Source: Bacteroidetes bacterium UBA4414 (GTDB lineage Bacteria; Bacteroidota; Bacteroidia; Chitinophagales; Chitinophagaceae). Taken from it: DNA of 34,066 nt. Within the stretch, counting starts at the first letter, position 1; every line of letters begins with the position of its first letter. Below are positions 1 to 7,448 of the stretch, in pieces. Position numbers and translations under genes: made by a program. The notes beneath the pieces were generated by a model. The model did not search any database. It had not been told where the DNA came from and saw nothing but the letters and a program-made list of their open reading frames with translations. The stretch spans positions 5,992 to 40,057 of the forward strand of contig DGQM01000004.1 in assembly GCA_002389765.1 (NCBI GenBank), given 5' to 3'.

Positions 1-511
1 CTTCTTTGATGCGCACATTAAACAGATGCTTCAGGATAAACTCTGATATGGCAACAAAAACCTTAGCAATCGGGAATAGTATCCAGTACATCAGCATCAT
101 AGGAATGCTGAAGATGGTGAGTACCTGATCTGCCTTTGCACGAAATATTGCTTTTGGTAAAAACTCTGCAAAAAACAGGATAATAACAGTTGCAATAAGG
201 GTGTCTAACAGCAGTTGAAAATATTCTGAATTGAACGGAGCGGGTAGCTGGCTCAGTATAGGTTCGGTAAGCTGTGTCATCAGCAAACCGTATATAACCA
301 GCAACACGTTAACACCTACAAGACTGGTACCTATAAACTCCGATGGGTTTTCCATAAAACGTGCAAGTATCTTGCCCGATACAGTACCTTGTTTCTTACG
401 GAGCTCTATATTCAGTTTATTGGCAGATATGAATGCTATCTCTGTACCTGCAAAAAAGCCTATCAGTACAATGCAGCCTAAGATATATAGTATTAAATGG
501 GTGACGTCCAT
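1..511 (-). CDS. CNNM/DUF21 membrane protein (HlyC/CorC hemolysin-like family), 3' end outside window
   Basis: Reading leftwards from the ATG at 511-509 gives an open frame of 170 codons that runs off the left edge. It starts MDVTHLILYILGC and continues through FFAGTEIAFISANKLNIEL, a typical start of the DUF21/CNNM domain. Several hydrophobic helices are visible (about residues 5-25, 60-80, 95-120 and 130-150), with FAEFLPKAIF between them. Family knowledge: these proteins have an N-terminal CNNM transmembrane domain, then a CBS pair and a CorC/HlyC C-terminal domain, and are linked to Mg2+/Co2+ efflux; only the membrane domain is seen here. GldE of gliding bacteria shares this architecture, but nothing here favours it over an ordinary paralogue. 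The gene is divergent from the TPR regulator at 653 across about 140 bases. Confidence 0.85.
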   Translation of the reverse strand, partial: MDVTHLILYILGCIVLIGFFAGTEIAFISANKLNIELRKKQGTVSGKILARFMENPSEFIGTSLVGVNVLLVIYGLLMTQLTEPILSQLPAPFNSEYFQLLLDTLIATVIILFFAEFLPKAIFRAKADQVLTIFSIPMMLMYWILFPIAKVFVAISEFILKHLFNVRIKE

Positions 512-652
512 ATTTTTCAAAGATAGTAAAGATGCTATAAATAGTTGTTAAGCTGTAGATACGCAGTACTAACTATACAATATTTACCATAAACTATTAT
601 CTTGTAATTTATTAGATAGGATAGAGGCTAAGGGGTAAAATACGCTATTTAA

Positions 653-2416
653 ATGCTGAGAACGCTGATACTATACTGGCTGATGATGCTATTGTCCTAC
701 ACATCATTTGCCCGATACGAATACCTGCTACATAAGCCCTATGCTGAAAGGCATAAGGTATTAGATTCTGTCTTTTACTACAATTATCCATTAAGAGACA
801 AGCCCAAAGAATTTCTGAGTGCGATAAATACACTTGCTAAAGAAGCTAAAGCTGAGGAAGATATTGAATTGGAGTGTGAGGCTACCTTATTAAATATAGC
901 CTACAATAGTGCTATCAATTACAACGAAAATGCCAATATAGAAGCTACTGCAAAGCAATTGATAGAGCGTGCATCCAAAAATAATCTCACACAGATAGAA
1001 GTACGTGCTCGCCAATTCTTCGGCAGGTACTACATGGAAAAAAAAGGGAAGTATCTGGAAGCAATAGACCAGTTCTTATCCTCCTACTACCTAATGCAAC
1101 AACTGACTGTAGAAGATTTCCCTACCAAAAAAGAGCACCTGTACCATGTGGCACATGCTTACTACAACTTTGGAGACTTTGCTAATGCACAGAAATACAT
1201 GATGGAAGCCGACAAAACCGATGTACCCGACGGTGAGTCTATGCTGCACGATAAAAACAAAGTATCTACCTACATAAACCTGCAAAATACGCTTGGGCTT
1301 ATATACCGTAATGATGGTAAATATGACTCTGCCCTGTATTACTTCAATAAAGTACACAAGCTTGCTACTTCGCTCAACGACTCTGTATGGATGGGTATCA
1401 TAACAGGTAATATTGGCATTACACACTACCTGCAAAAGCAATATGATATTGCGATACCTATGTTAAAAGAAGATATCAGACTGAGCCTGAAATCGGGAGA
1501 AACGGACAACGGAGTGAATTCGCTTATAAAACTAACCGACATATACCTGCAACGTAAAGACTGGAATATTGTAAAAACACTGATAGATAGTACCCGCCGA
1601 ATGGTGAACTATACACACGAGCCGCAGCAGCATATGCAATACCTGTCTTACATCATGGCACAATACTACAATGCTACGGGCAACCCGGCACTGGCATACA
1701 GGTATATGGACTCTGCCAGAATAGCCAAAGATGCCATGGATATGCGCAAAAATACCAAGGCGCTTGCTATACAGGAACAGAAACTGCAATTGCAACAATA
1801 CAGGGCAGAGCTGCAAAAAGCTGATGACGAAAAGCGCATGCAGTTATTGAAACGAAACGCACTGCTCGTTATCATTATACTCGCTTCATCGCTGATAATT
1901 GTATTTATAAACGGGCAAAAAAGGGTGTACCGACAGAAAACACAACTTGCAGAAACCGAAAAACTACATGCTCAGCAAGAGTTAGAGAACGCAGCAAAAC
2001 AGCTGGCAGACTTTACCAGCAGTATACACGAGAAAAATGAGCTGATTGAGAAAATAAGTGCAGATATAGAGCAGTATCAAAACCAAACTGCCAATACGGT
2101 AGTGATGCCGAATACGGAAGTATTGTCTCAACTGCAAAACTCAATACTACTTACGGAAGAGCAATGGGAGCAGTTTAAATTCAACTTTGATAAAGTACAC
2201 ATAGGCTACCTGAACAGGATGAAGGACAAATTGCCAGACCTGACACCTGCCGAAACCCGCTTTATGGTATTGGCAAAGCTGAAACTATCTAACAAAGAGA
2301 TGGCTGGTATGCTGGGGGTAAGCATGCAGGGGGTGCGCAACTACAAATACAGACTCAGAAAAAAACTAAACCTGCCCGAAGATGGCGATATAGACAGCCT
2401 TGTAGATATGATCTAA
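653..2416 (+). CDS. TPR-containing membrane regulator with C-terminal LuxR-like HTH
   Basis: The protein has 587 residues. Residues 1-20 are a signal sequence or N-terminal anchor. Residues about 60-370 are degenerate tetratricopeptide repeats, for example LQNTLGLIYRNDGKYDSALY and GNIGITHYLQKQYDIAIPML. A transmembrane helix lies near 403-420 (LLVIIILASSLIIVFI), followed by a coiled coil rich in Q, E and K to about residue 485. The C-terminus (about 529-580, LTPAETRFMVLAKLKLSNKE then GVSMQGVRNYKYRLRKKL) is a helix-turn-helix of the LuxR/GerE-like type common in Bacteroidota TPR regulators. Inference: the repeats sense a periplasmic or membrane signal and the cytoplasmic HTH regulates genes; the target is unknown. 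An AAGGGG stretch precedes the ATG. The gene converges on gmk with only six bases between stop codons. Confidence 0.85.
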   Translation: MLRTLILYWLMMLLSYTSFARYEYLLHKPYAERHKVLDSVFYYNYPLRDKPKEFLSAINTLAKEAKAEEDIELECEATLLNIAYNSAINYNENANIEATAKQLIERASKNNLTQIEVRARQFFGRYYMEKKGKYLEAIDQFLSSYYLMQQLTVEDFPTKKEHLYHVAHAYYNFGDFANAQKYMMEADKTDVPDGESMLHDKNKVSTYINLQNTLGLIYRNDGKYDSALYYFNKVHKLATSLNDSVWMGIITGNIGITHYLQKQYDIAIPMLKEDIRLSLKSGETDNGVNSLIKLTDIYLQRKDWNIVKTLIDSTRRMVNYTHEPQQHMQYLSYIMAQYYNATGNPALAYRYMDSARIAKDAMDMRKNTKALAIQEQKLQLQQYRAELQKADDEKRMQLLKRNALLVIIILASSLIIVFINGQKRVYRQKTQLAETEKLHAQQELENAAKQLADFTSSIHEKNELIEKISADIEQYQNQTANTVVMPNTEVLSQLQNSILLTEEQWEQFKFNFDKVHIGYLNRMKDKLPDLTPAETRFMVLAKLKLSNKEMAGMLGVSMQGVRNYKYRLRKKLNLPEDGDIDSLVDMI

Positions 2417-2422
2417 AACTAC

Positions 2423-2989
2423 CTAAGCCAGAAAGCTATTGACTGTAGCTACCAATTCATCGGTAGCAGCCTCCAGGTCGTCGTTTACAATTATCTTATT
2501 GAATTGAGGTGCAAACGTAAGCTCATATTCAGCCTTAGCTATACGTTCTTCCAGTGTTTCGGGTGTTTCTGTGCCGCGTTTTATGAGCCTTGTCCTCAGC
2601 TCCTCTATAGATGGGGCTTTGATGAATATGCTAATAGAATTAGCAGGGTATTTTTCTTGTATGGCAATGGCTCCCATTACATCAATATCTACCAATGGTG
2701 CATTGCCTTCGTTCCAGATGCGTTGTACTTCTGTTTTCAGCGTACCATAGTACTTGCCTGTGTACACCATTTCCCATTCTACAAATGCATCCTGCTCTAT
2801 CAGTTGTTTAAATTCCTGTTCTGTAAAGAAGTGATAATCTTTACCATGTACCTCTCCGGGGCGTGGGTTGCGTGTACATGCCGATATTGAGAATGCCAGT
2901 TGCGGACATCTTTGCAGCAAACGCTTTACCAGTGTGGTTTTCCCCGAACCTGATGGGGCAGTGATGATAACTATTTTACCCTGTTTCAA
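2423..2989 (-). CDS. gmk: Guanylate kinase
   Basis: This 188-residue protein phosphorylates GMP (and dGMP) to GDP with ATP in the cytoplasm. It shows the P-loop APSGSGKTTL at residues 11-20 and the guanylate kinase core SACTRNPRPGEVHGKDYHFF near 37-56, where the Arg residues and Tyr bind GMP. The FVEWEMVYTGKYYGT segment and the VDIDVMGA segment are also typical. Length matches the family (about 185-210). The start is TTG at 2989-2987: an in-frame TAA lies three codons upstream and the first residues (MKQGKIVIITAPSG) match family N-termini, so no ATG is possible. A TATCTTTG -7 element sits 18 bases upstream, directly behind the terminator of the bacilliredoxin gene. Confidence 0.95.
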   Translation of the reverse strand: MKQGKIVIITAPSGSGKTTLVKRLLQRCPQLAFSISACTRNPRPGEVHGKDYHFFTEQEFKQLIEQDAFVEWEMVYTGKYYGTLKTEVQRIWNEGNAPLVDIDVMGAIAIQEKYPANSISIFIKAPSIEELRTRLIKRGTETPETLEERIAKAEYELTFAPQFNKIIVNDDLEAATDELVATVNSFLA

Positions 2990-3006
2990 AACAAAAAATT
3001 AGGCAG

Positions 3007-3014
3007 CAAAGATA
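3007..3014 (-). promoter_or_regulatory. Putative Bacteroidota -7 element TATCTTTG for gmk
   Basis: On the minus strand TATCTTTG matches the Bacteroidota TAnnTTTG -7 consensus exactly and lies 17 bases before the TTG start of gmk. No clean -33 TTTG is visible, because the upstream DNA is the T-rich tail of the preceding terminator. Confidence 0.5.
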
Positions 3015-3048
3015 TAAAAAGAAAACGGGCACAGTAGCCTGCACCCGT
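3015..3048 (-). terminator. Intrinsic terminator of the bacilliredoxin gene
   Basis: On the minus strand ACGGGUGC pairs with GUGCCCGU (eight pairs including two G-U) around an eight-base loop, followed by UUUUCUUUUU. It lies 25 bases after the bacilliredoxin stop codon, and its T tract abuts the -7 element of gmk. Confidence 0.7.
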
Positions 3049-3073
3049 ATGTACTTTATATGTTCTGTTTGAA

Positions 3074-3487
3074 TTAGCAGTATTGCTCGAAAGCCTGCAA
3101 CAGATTCTGCGCTATCATTTGTGCAGGGCGGCCTTCTATCATATGACGCTCTATCATGTGCACTACTTGTCCATCTTTCAGCAATGCGATGCAAGGAGAA
3201 GATGGAGGGTAAGGCAGCAGATAATTGCGTGCTTGTTTTACCGCATCTACATCATAACCCGCGAAGGTTGTGAGTATCTGGTCCGGTTTTTTTGTAGCAT
3301 TGTTTACAGCCATTATAACACCCGGACGTGCAGTACCGGCAGAGCAACCGCAAACAGAGTTGATGAACAGCAGGGCAGTACCGCTTTGTTTCAGCGCGGT
3401 GTCTGCATCTGCAGGAGTCAATAATTCTTTAAAACCTTGATTTGTCACTTCGGCCTTCATCGGGGCCACTATTTCTGTAGGATACAT
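3074..3487 (-). CDS. BrxA/BrxB family bacilliredoxin
   Basis: The 137-residue protein belongs to the YphP/YqiW (BrxA/BrxB, DUF1094) thioredoxin-fold family, which removes bacillithiol from S-bacillithiolated proteins or acts as a low-potential disulfide reductase. The active-site motif C46-G47-C48 lies within NSVCGCSAGTARPG, the family hallmark. The start MYPTEIVAPMKAEVTNQGF and the PPSSPCIALLKDGQVVHMIE segment are also characteristic. Length is as expected (about 135-145). It is transcribed towards gmk but has its own terminator. Whether this organism makes bacillithiol cannot be told from the window. Confidence 0.93.
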   Translation of the reverse strand: MYPTEIVAPMKAEVTNQGFKELLTPADADTALKQSGTALLFINSVCGCSAGTARPGVIMAVNNATKKPDQILTTFAGYDVDAVKQARNYLLPYPPSSPCIALLKDGQVVHMIERHMIEGRPAQMIAQNLLQAFEQYC

Positions 3488-3508
3488 TAGTAATCTATAA
3501 TTTGACTA

Positions 3509-3516
3509 CAAATTTA
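3509..3516 (-). promoter_or_regulatory. Putative -7 element TAAATTTG for the bacilliredoxin gene
   Basis: On the minus strand TAAATTTG fits TAnnTTTG exactly, 21 bases before the ATG at 3487. A TTTCG about 20 bases further upstream could be a weak -33 element. Confidence 0.4.
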
Positions 3517-3586
3517 TGATTTATCTGCGTGATGCACGAAATACCTGCTATAACGAATAGTAATAGACACATTAATAATTATTCGT

Positions 3587-3608
3587 GTTCATGTTCATGA
3601 ACATGAAC
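3587..3608. repeat. 22-base perfect palindrome, copy 1
   Basis: The left arm is GTTCATGTTCA and the right arm is its exact reverse complement, with no spacer. It is built from the hexamer TTCATG twice, then CATGAA twice. A second, 20-base copy lies 319 bases to the right. It is not followed by a T tract, so it looks more like a protein-binding site or element end than a terminator. Confidence 0.8.
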
Positions 3609-3905
3609 GGCGAACACTTTTAAAAACACGTTTTTACAATTACGGTGTAGTTATACCCAATTTGTACACCGAATAATATTACAACACTATATATTAAATA
3701 TGTTGGTTTTAAAAGCATAGTGAGAATATCTGCCAGCAGTAGTTACAACACCAATATTAAACTTGTTATATATTAAATAGTAACAAGCTTGTGAATAGAT
3801 ATGGTATAACAATGAATATCGCTTGGTATTAGTAAAGGTTGTAATAATGTTTGCACAGATTAGGTGTGCTACCCCGTAAATATGCAATTTTAAAAACGTG
3901 GGGCA

Positions 3906-3925
3906 TTCATGTTCATGAACATGAA
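3906..3925. repeat. 20-base perfect palindrome, copy 2
   Basis: The left arm TTCATGTTCA is mirrored exactly on the right and matches the core of the copy at 3587-3608. A further GAACATGAACGG follows directly, extending the CATGAA series by one unit. TTTTAAAAACGTG lies just before it. TTTTAAAAACACG lies just after copy 1, so the two copies are flanked on their inner sides by related sequence (AAAAACGTG) in inverted orientation. Confidence 0.8.
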
Positions 3926-3960
3926 CAGAACATGAACGGCAATAAAAGAATACTGCTCTG

Positions 3961-3978
3961 TGCTCGGAAATCCGAGCA
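3961..3978. repeat. Hairpin TGCTCGGA-AA-TCCGAGCA, copy 1
   Basis: Eight-base arms flank an AA centre. The same 18 bases recur inside a longer hairpin at 4722-4743, on the other side of the lipoprotein gene. No long T tract follows on either strand (GTCTCCTTTT on plus). Confidence 0.75.
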
Positions 3979-4021
3979 GTCTCCTTTTACAAACATCCAC
4001 AACTAATTGATTATCAATGAA

Positions 4022-4057
4022 AATAAAAAATCCACCATTCTGATAAAGAATGATGGA
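4022..4057 (-). terminator. Intrinsic terminator of the lipoprotein gene
   Basis: On the minus strand TCCATCATTCT pairs with AGAATGGTGGA (one mismatched position) around a five-base loop, then TTTTTTATTT. It starts 27 bases after the lipoprotein stop codon. Confidence 0.8.
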
Positions 4058-4083
4058 CTTGAAAGTTATATCAGTAACCGATA

Positions 4084-4668
4084 CTAATCTCTTCTAGTAA
4101 CCCTGAAGTTAAACTCACCACCGGTAAACTCTTTCGTATCACTGCTATTATAGTTGTACATAATAGATGTGCAGGTACCGTTTATAGCATATATAGTAAC
4201 AGGTGCACCCAGCAATGTATCTTTTCTTACAGTGGTAATCTTATCAATCTTCACGTACCCTTTTGTGCCAAACGTACGTACAGAATACCAACTGATATCA
4301 GTTTCACTCTTAGTAAAGCTGATTTCTGCATTGATATTCGTATCTGCACAACTGATTGTTTTACCAACAAGTGCCATCAATTCAGCTTCTGTTACTTTGT
4401 GCCCGTTAGGCCAGCTCAACCTGATGCCTGCTGCAGGATATGCAAAACTGGTATTACCTACCTGATAGCCACCAACTTGGTTCTCATTAAAATACATATA
4501 CTGTTCGTTATCTGTATTCAGGTTGTACTTCTCACCACCAAAACTGAAGTTGAAGTAATAAGGAAAAGGAGTGGTGTTAGTATTGTTAGTTGGGGTAGTA
4601 GTTGTTTTATCTTTTGAACAAGCGCCCAATAATATTGTAAGCAAAAGAAGGTTTGTAAGTTTTTTCAT
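4084..4668 (-). CDS. Small secreted lipoprotein, function unknown
   Basis: The 194-residue protein starts MKKLTNLLLLTILLGACSKD, a clear signal peptide with lipobox LLGAC; Cys18 would be lipidated. A Thr/Asn-rich linker (about 22-35) follows, as in Bacteroidota lipoproteins tethered away from the membrane. The rest is a beta-rich domain (FNFSFGGEKYNLNTDNEQYM near the start, EFTGGEFNFRVTRRD at the end) with paired Cys residues in SCADTN and GTCTS that may form a disulfide. I recognise no family. The start at 4668 is chosen because a longer in-frame start at 4749 would begin inside a hairpin and hide the signal peptide. It has its own terminator and lies downstream of FTCD. Confidence 0.8.
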   Translation of the reverse strand: MKKLTNLLLLTILLGACSKDKTTTTPTNNTNTTPFPYYFNFSFGGEKYNLNTDNEQYMYFNENQVGGYQVGNTSFAYPAAGIRLSWPNGHKVTEAELMALVGKTISCADTNINAEISFTKSETDISWYSVRTFGTKGYVKIDKITTVRKDTLLGAPVTIYAINGTCTSIMYNYNSSDTKEFTGGEFNFRVTRRD

Positions 4669-4721
4669 AAAATGGATTGAGTTCACAATATATAAGCCAG
4701 GATATGAAAATGCAAAAACAT

Positions 4722-4743
4722 GGTGCTCGGAAATCCGAGCACC
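4722..4743. repeat. Hairpin GGTGCTCGGA-AA-TCCGAGCACC, copy 2, possible FTCD terminator
   Basis: Perfect ten-base arms flank an AA centre, with the core shared with 3961-3978. On the minus strand it lies 28 bases after the FTCD stop and is followed by ATGTTTTTGCATTTT, so it could terminate FTCD transcription. GAGCAC is repeated once more at 4744-4749. Confidence 0.75.
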
Positions 4744-4771
4744 GAGCACTTTCTGTAAAATTTATAATGTG

Positions 4772-6460
4772 TTATTTCATTTTACTCATCACAACATCCC
4801 ACACTTCTTTCTCTTTAGCATCGGCAGATGTATTCATTTCTTCGGCTTTTGCTACCAGTGGTTTCACCTCAGGATGTTCTTTGAGGTCTTGTGCGTTGAT
4901 GATAACATTCAGGTAAGCACCTTTCACAGCTGCACGTGCGCACAATGCGCCAACACCGGCATCACTCACGCTGTTAGGGTTGCCTATCTCTGCCATGCTC
5001 TTCGCTAGGTTGAAAGATTCATACGCAAGCTCCATTGTACGATAAGGTACTTTGATGGCATTGATAGTAGCTGCATCAATTGCAGCTTTGCGGGCAGCTT
5101 TTTCTTCGTCCGTTCCTTTTGGCAGACCAAATGCAGCCATTATCTGGTTGAAGGCATTGGTATCTTCATCTACTAGGTTCAGCATATCCGTCATCAGTTG
5201 CTGGCCTTTCTCTGCATAGTTGCTAAATTCTTCCCAACGCGCATCCCAGCCTTTTTTGTGAGACGACAGGTTAGCAACCATCGTACCCAATGCAGCACCC
5301 AACGCACCGCAATAAGCAGCTATACTACCGCCACCCGGCGCAGGGCTTTCGCTCGCTGTTTCTTCTGCAAACTTAGTCAACGTCATACCTATCAGCTTTT
5401 TGCTGCTCAGGTCGCGCAGGCGGTATTCTATTATTTTCTTCTCAGGGTCAAACGGTGCCAGTTCATCCAATCCCAATGATTTAACAGCAATCTTAATCAG
5501 TTCGCTCTCGCTAACACCCACACTACGCTGTTGCTTACGCAGGAAGAATTTACCTGCTTCCAGTATAGCTTGTAGTGGTACAAGGCCTACCAGTTCGCTA
5601 CCCGTTACACGCAGGCCACGCGCCTGTGCACGCTCGCATGCAGTATCAAATACCACATGCAGCGGAGTAGTGTTCATATTAGTCAGGTTGATGGAAATCT
5701 GCGCAACACCATATTCTTCGATAAACCAACCTATTGCTTTTACATTCTTCAGCAAGCCCGGTACCCAAACGGCTTCGCCATTGGCATCTTTCACCACTTT
5801 GCCCTTCTCGTCTGTCTTCTGGCGGCCTTTTTCACGAATATCAAATGCTACCGCATTTGCTCTGCGGGTAGATGTTGTGTTCAGGTTCACATTGTACGCA
5901 ATCAGGAAATCGCGCGCACCAATAACAGTAGCACCGCTTTTCTCGTTAAATACTGCTTGTCCGTAATCGGGTTTCCATTCAGGTTTCGTGATTTTTGCTG
6001 CAAAGCCTTCGTATTCACCACTACGTATATCTGCCAGATTGCTACGGTAAGGAGCGCTAGCAGCATATTCGTACAAGTAAGTAGGTATATTCAGCTCTTC
6101 GCCCACACGCTTTGCCAGCATTTTCGCAAACTCCACTGTTTCTTCCATTGTAATGCCACTGATAGGTATCAACGGACATACGTCTGTTGCGCCCATACGC
6201 GGGTGTTCGCCCGTGTGGTTGCGCATATCTATCACTTCACCTGCTTTTTTTATAGCCTGAAATGCAGCCTCAATAACTGCATGCGGATTACCCACCATTG
6301 TAACCACAGTACGGTTGGTAGCCTTGCCCGGGTCTACATCCAGCAGGCTCACACCTTCTACTTTCTCTATCTCGTCGGTAATCTGTTTGATGATACTCAT
6401 ATCGCGCCCTTCGCTAAAATTGGGCACACATTCTATAATTGCATTTTTGAAGTCTTTCAT
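4772..6460 (-). CDS. Bifunctional glutamate formimidoyltransferase / formimidoyltetrahydrofolate cyclodeaminase
   Basis: The 562-residue protein (FTCD type) fuses two enzymes. The N-terminal formiminotransferase (about 1-330) moves the formimino group from formiminoglutamate to tetrahydrofolate, and the C-terminal cyclodeaminase (about 360-560) releases ammonia to give 5,10-methenyl-THF. ECVPNFSEGRD (10-20) and NHTGEHPRMG (81-90) are seen; His82 matches the catalytic His of mammalian FTCD. The cyclodeaminase start ASESPAPGGGSIAAYCGALG is clear. This is normally the last step of histidine breakdown, but no hutH, hutU or hutI is nearby. The ATG at 6460 is chosen over an upstream TTG at 6481, because TTG overlaps the -7 element and MKDFKNAIIECVPNF matches family starts. 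Confidence 0.95.
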   Translation of the reverse strand: MKDFKNAIIECVPNFSEGRDMSIIKQITDEIEKVEGVSLLDVDPGKATNRTVVTMVGNPHAVIEAAFQAIKKAGEVIDMRNHTGEHPRMGATDVCPLIPISGITMEETVEFAKMLAKRVGEELNIPTYLYEYAASAPYRSNLADIRSGEYEGFAAKITKPEWKPDYGQAVFNEKSGATVIGARDFLIAYNVNLNTTSTRRANAVAFDIREKGRQKTDEKGKVVKDANGEAVWVPGLLKNVKAIGWFIEEYGVAQISINLTNMNTTPLHVVFDTACERAQARGLRVTGSELVGLVPLQAILEAGKFFLRKQQRSVGVSESELIKIAVKSLGLDELAPFDPEKKIIEYRLRDLSSKKLIGMTLTKFAEETASESPAPGGGSIAAYCGALGAALGTMVANLSSHKKGWDARWEEFSNYAEKGQQLMTDMLNLVDEDTNAFNQIMAAFGLPKGTDEEKAARKAAIDAATINAIKVPYRTMELAYESFNLAKSMAEIGNPNSVSDAGVGALCARAAVKGAYLNVIINAQDLKEHPEVKPLVAKAEEMNTSADAKEKEVWDVVMSKMK

Positions 6461-6478
6461 TATTGGTAGTTGAGAGCG

Positions 6479-6486
6479 CAAAAATA
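6479..6486 (-). promoter_or_regulatory. Putative -7 element TATTTTTG for FTCD
   Basis: On the minus strand TATTTTTG matches TAnnTTTG, 18 bases before the FTCD ATG. It supports the shorter start. Confidence 0.5.
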
Positions 6487-6587
6487 GCTAAATGCACCAA
6501 GTAAAGAAGAAAGAAATCTCTTATGCCTTTCCCGACGATTATTCAAAAACCACCGTTTCTTTAACCACTGAATAACAAATGATATAG

Positions 6588-6603
6588 AAGTATTATAATA
6601 CTT
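6588..6603. promoter_or_regulatory. 16-base palindrome upstream of the outer-membrane barrel gene
   Basis: AAGTATTA is followed directly by its reverse complement TAATACTT, ending 14 bases before the ATG at 6618. It may be an operator or an AT-rich core promoter (it contains TATAAT). A related shorter palindrome (TTGTAT-A-ATACAA) lies at 10140-10152 before the T9SS cargo gene. Confidence 0.4.
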
Positions 6604-6617
6604 TTACAGTCCTCTAT

Positions 6618-7445
6618 ATGTATACATTGAAGCGCATATTATCGGTGATAGCCATTGGCTTGTGTGCTGCACATGCCGATGCTCAATACACACCTGCCAT
6701 ACGTTCTGTAAGGCCGGGTGTTACTATCGGGCCTAATACGGTGGGCAAGGGTGTGTTGCAATTTCATCTGGCAGGCTTTAAAGCTTGGGAAGGCCGCAGA
6801 GACGATACTTCTGTTTATTTCAACAATGCTACTTATGCCAATGCTCTGATATGCTATGGCATTACAAATAAGCTGGAACTGAACCTGCTTGCCGAAACAC
6901 GCAACGACAAAATAGATATCAATAACGTTAAGCTACCTGCATCAGGTGTAAGCCTTACTGCAATAGGGGTGCGCTATACCATTACCGAGGGCGATGCGCG
7001 CACACCATCTGTAGGTCTGCAAGGGTTGTTGAAACTAAAGGGGCAGGCATCTGATTATCAGCCACGTAACATGGCTACACGTGCTTTGCTGTTATTGGGT
7101 TACGAACCTACATATATTATATCTATGTCTGCCAATCTGGGTGTAGACTATAGTGGTAATAATACCGGCGCTACGGGTTTATACTCTTTCAAAACCAACG
7201 TAAGGCTCTCTCCGCAGCTGGGCAGCTATATCGAAACATTCGGCAACTACCGCAACAGGTATTTGTATAATAATATAGGTGTTGGCTTGTACTATTTCAT
7301 TACCAACGATTGGCAGGTAGACCTAAGCACTGGTTTTGGTATACGCAAAGACCAGTATAACAGCTTTGTGAGTTTGGGGCTCGCATTCCGCATACCTACA
7401 TTGGGTATACCACAGCAAATGCAGCAAGCAGACTACTACGAATAG
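6618..7445 (+). CDS. Outer-membrane beta-barrel protein, transporter-like (MetA-pathway phenol-degradation type)
   Basis: The 275-residue protein has a signal peptide (about 1-22, ending AAHADAQ) and alternating amphipathic strands throughout, for example GVLQFHLAGFKAW, KLELNLLAETRN, VSLTAIGVRYTITEG and WQVDLSTGFGI. The pattern of YGITNKLELNL followed by several membrane strands resembles the Pfam Phenol_MetA_deg/transporter family of small barrels. These sit in the outer membrane, and substrates are mostly unproven. It ends near a convergent zinc peptidase gene, with three bases between stop codons. I can support a barrel, not a substrate. Confidence 0.75.
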   Translation: MYTLKRILSVIAIGLCAAHADAQYTPAIRSVRPGVTIGPNTVGKGVLQFHLAGFKAWEGRRDDTSVYFNNATYANALICYGITNKLELNLLAETRNDKIDINNVKLPASGVSLTAIGVRYTITEGDARTPSVGLQGLLKLKGQASDYQPRNMATRALLLLGYEPTYIISMSANLGVDYSGNNTGATGLYSFKTNVRLSPQLGSYIETFGNYRNRYLYNNIGVGLYYFITNDWQVDLSTGFGIRKDQYNSFVSLGLAFRIPTLGIPQQMQQADYYE

Positions 7446-7448
7446 TGT

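Larger units (their letters stand above)
3488..4021. other. Structured noncoding block between bacilliredoxin and lipoprotein genes
   Basis: No convincing coding frame is seen in about 530 bases. The block holds two near-identical palindromes (3587-3608 and 3906-3925), a 13-base direct repeat TATATATTAAATA (3688-3700 and 3767-3779), short inverted repeats (GGTGTA...TACACC at about 3644-3670; CTTGTTA...TAACAAG around 3762-3787) and a hairpin at 3961-3978. The centre is strongly AT-rich. The promoter of the bacilliredoxin gene lies at its left edge. Confidence 0.6.

Noticed and set aside
3587..3940. CRISPR-like or origin-like repeat array
   Set aside because: Only two palindromes with a single 300-base gap, no regular spacers, no cas genes, no dnaA and no cluster of DnaA boxes.
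4669..4749. N-terminal extension of the lipoprotein starting inside the hairpin at 4749
   Set aside because: It would place 27 residues before a perfect lipoprotein signal peptide and begin within an inverted repeat.
4772..6460. Histidine utilisation operon
   Set aside because: Only FTCD is present; none of the neighbours is histidase, urocanase or imidazolonepropionase.
5657..6469. Long open frame (270 codons) on the plus strand opposite FTCD
   Set aside because: Its translation is Cys-, Phe- and His-rich without domain character, and it lies wholly antisense to a complete FTCD with all active-site motifs. It is a codon-bias shadow.
6461..6481. TTG start seven codons upstream of the FTCD ATG
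   Set aside because: The TTG lies in a -7-like element and the added residues do not match family starts.
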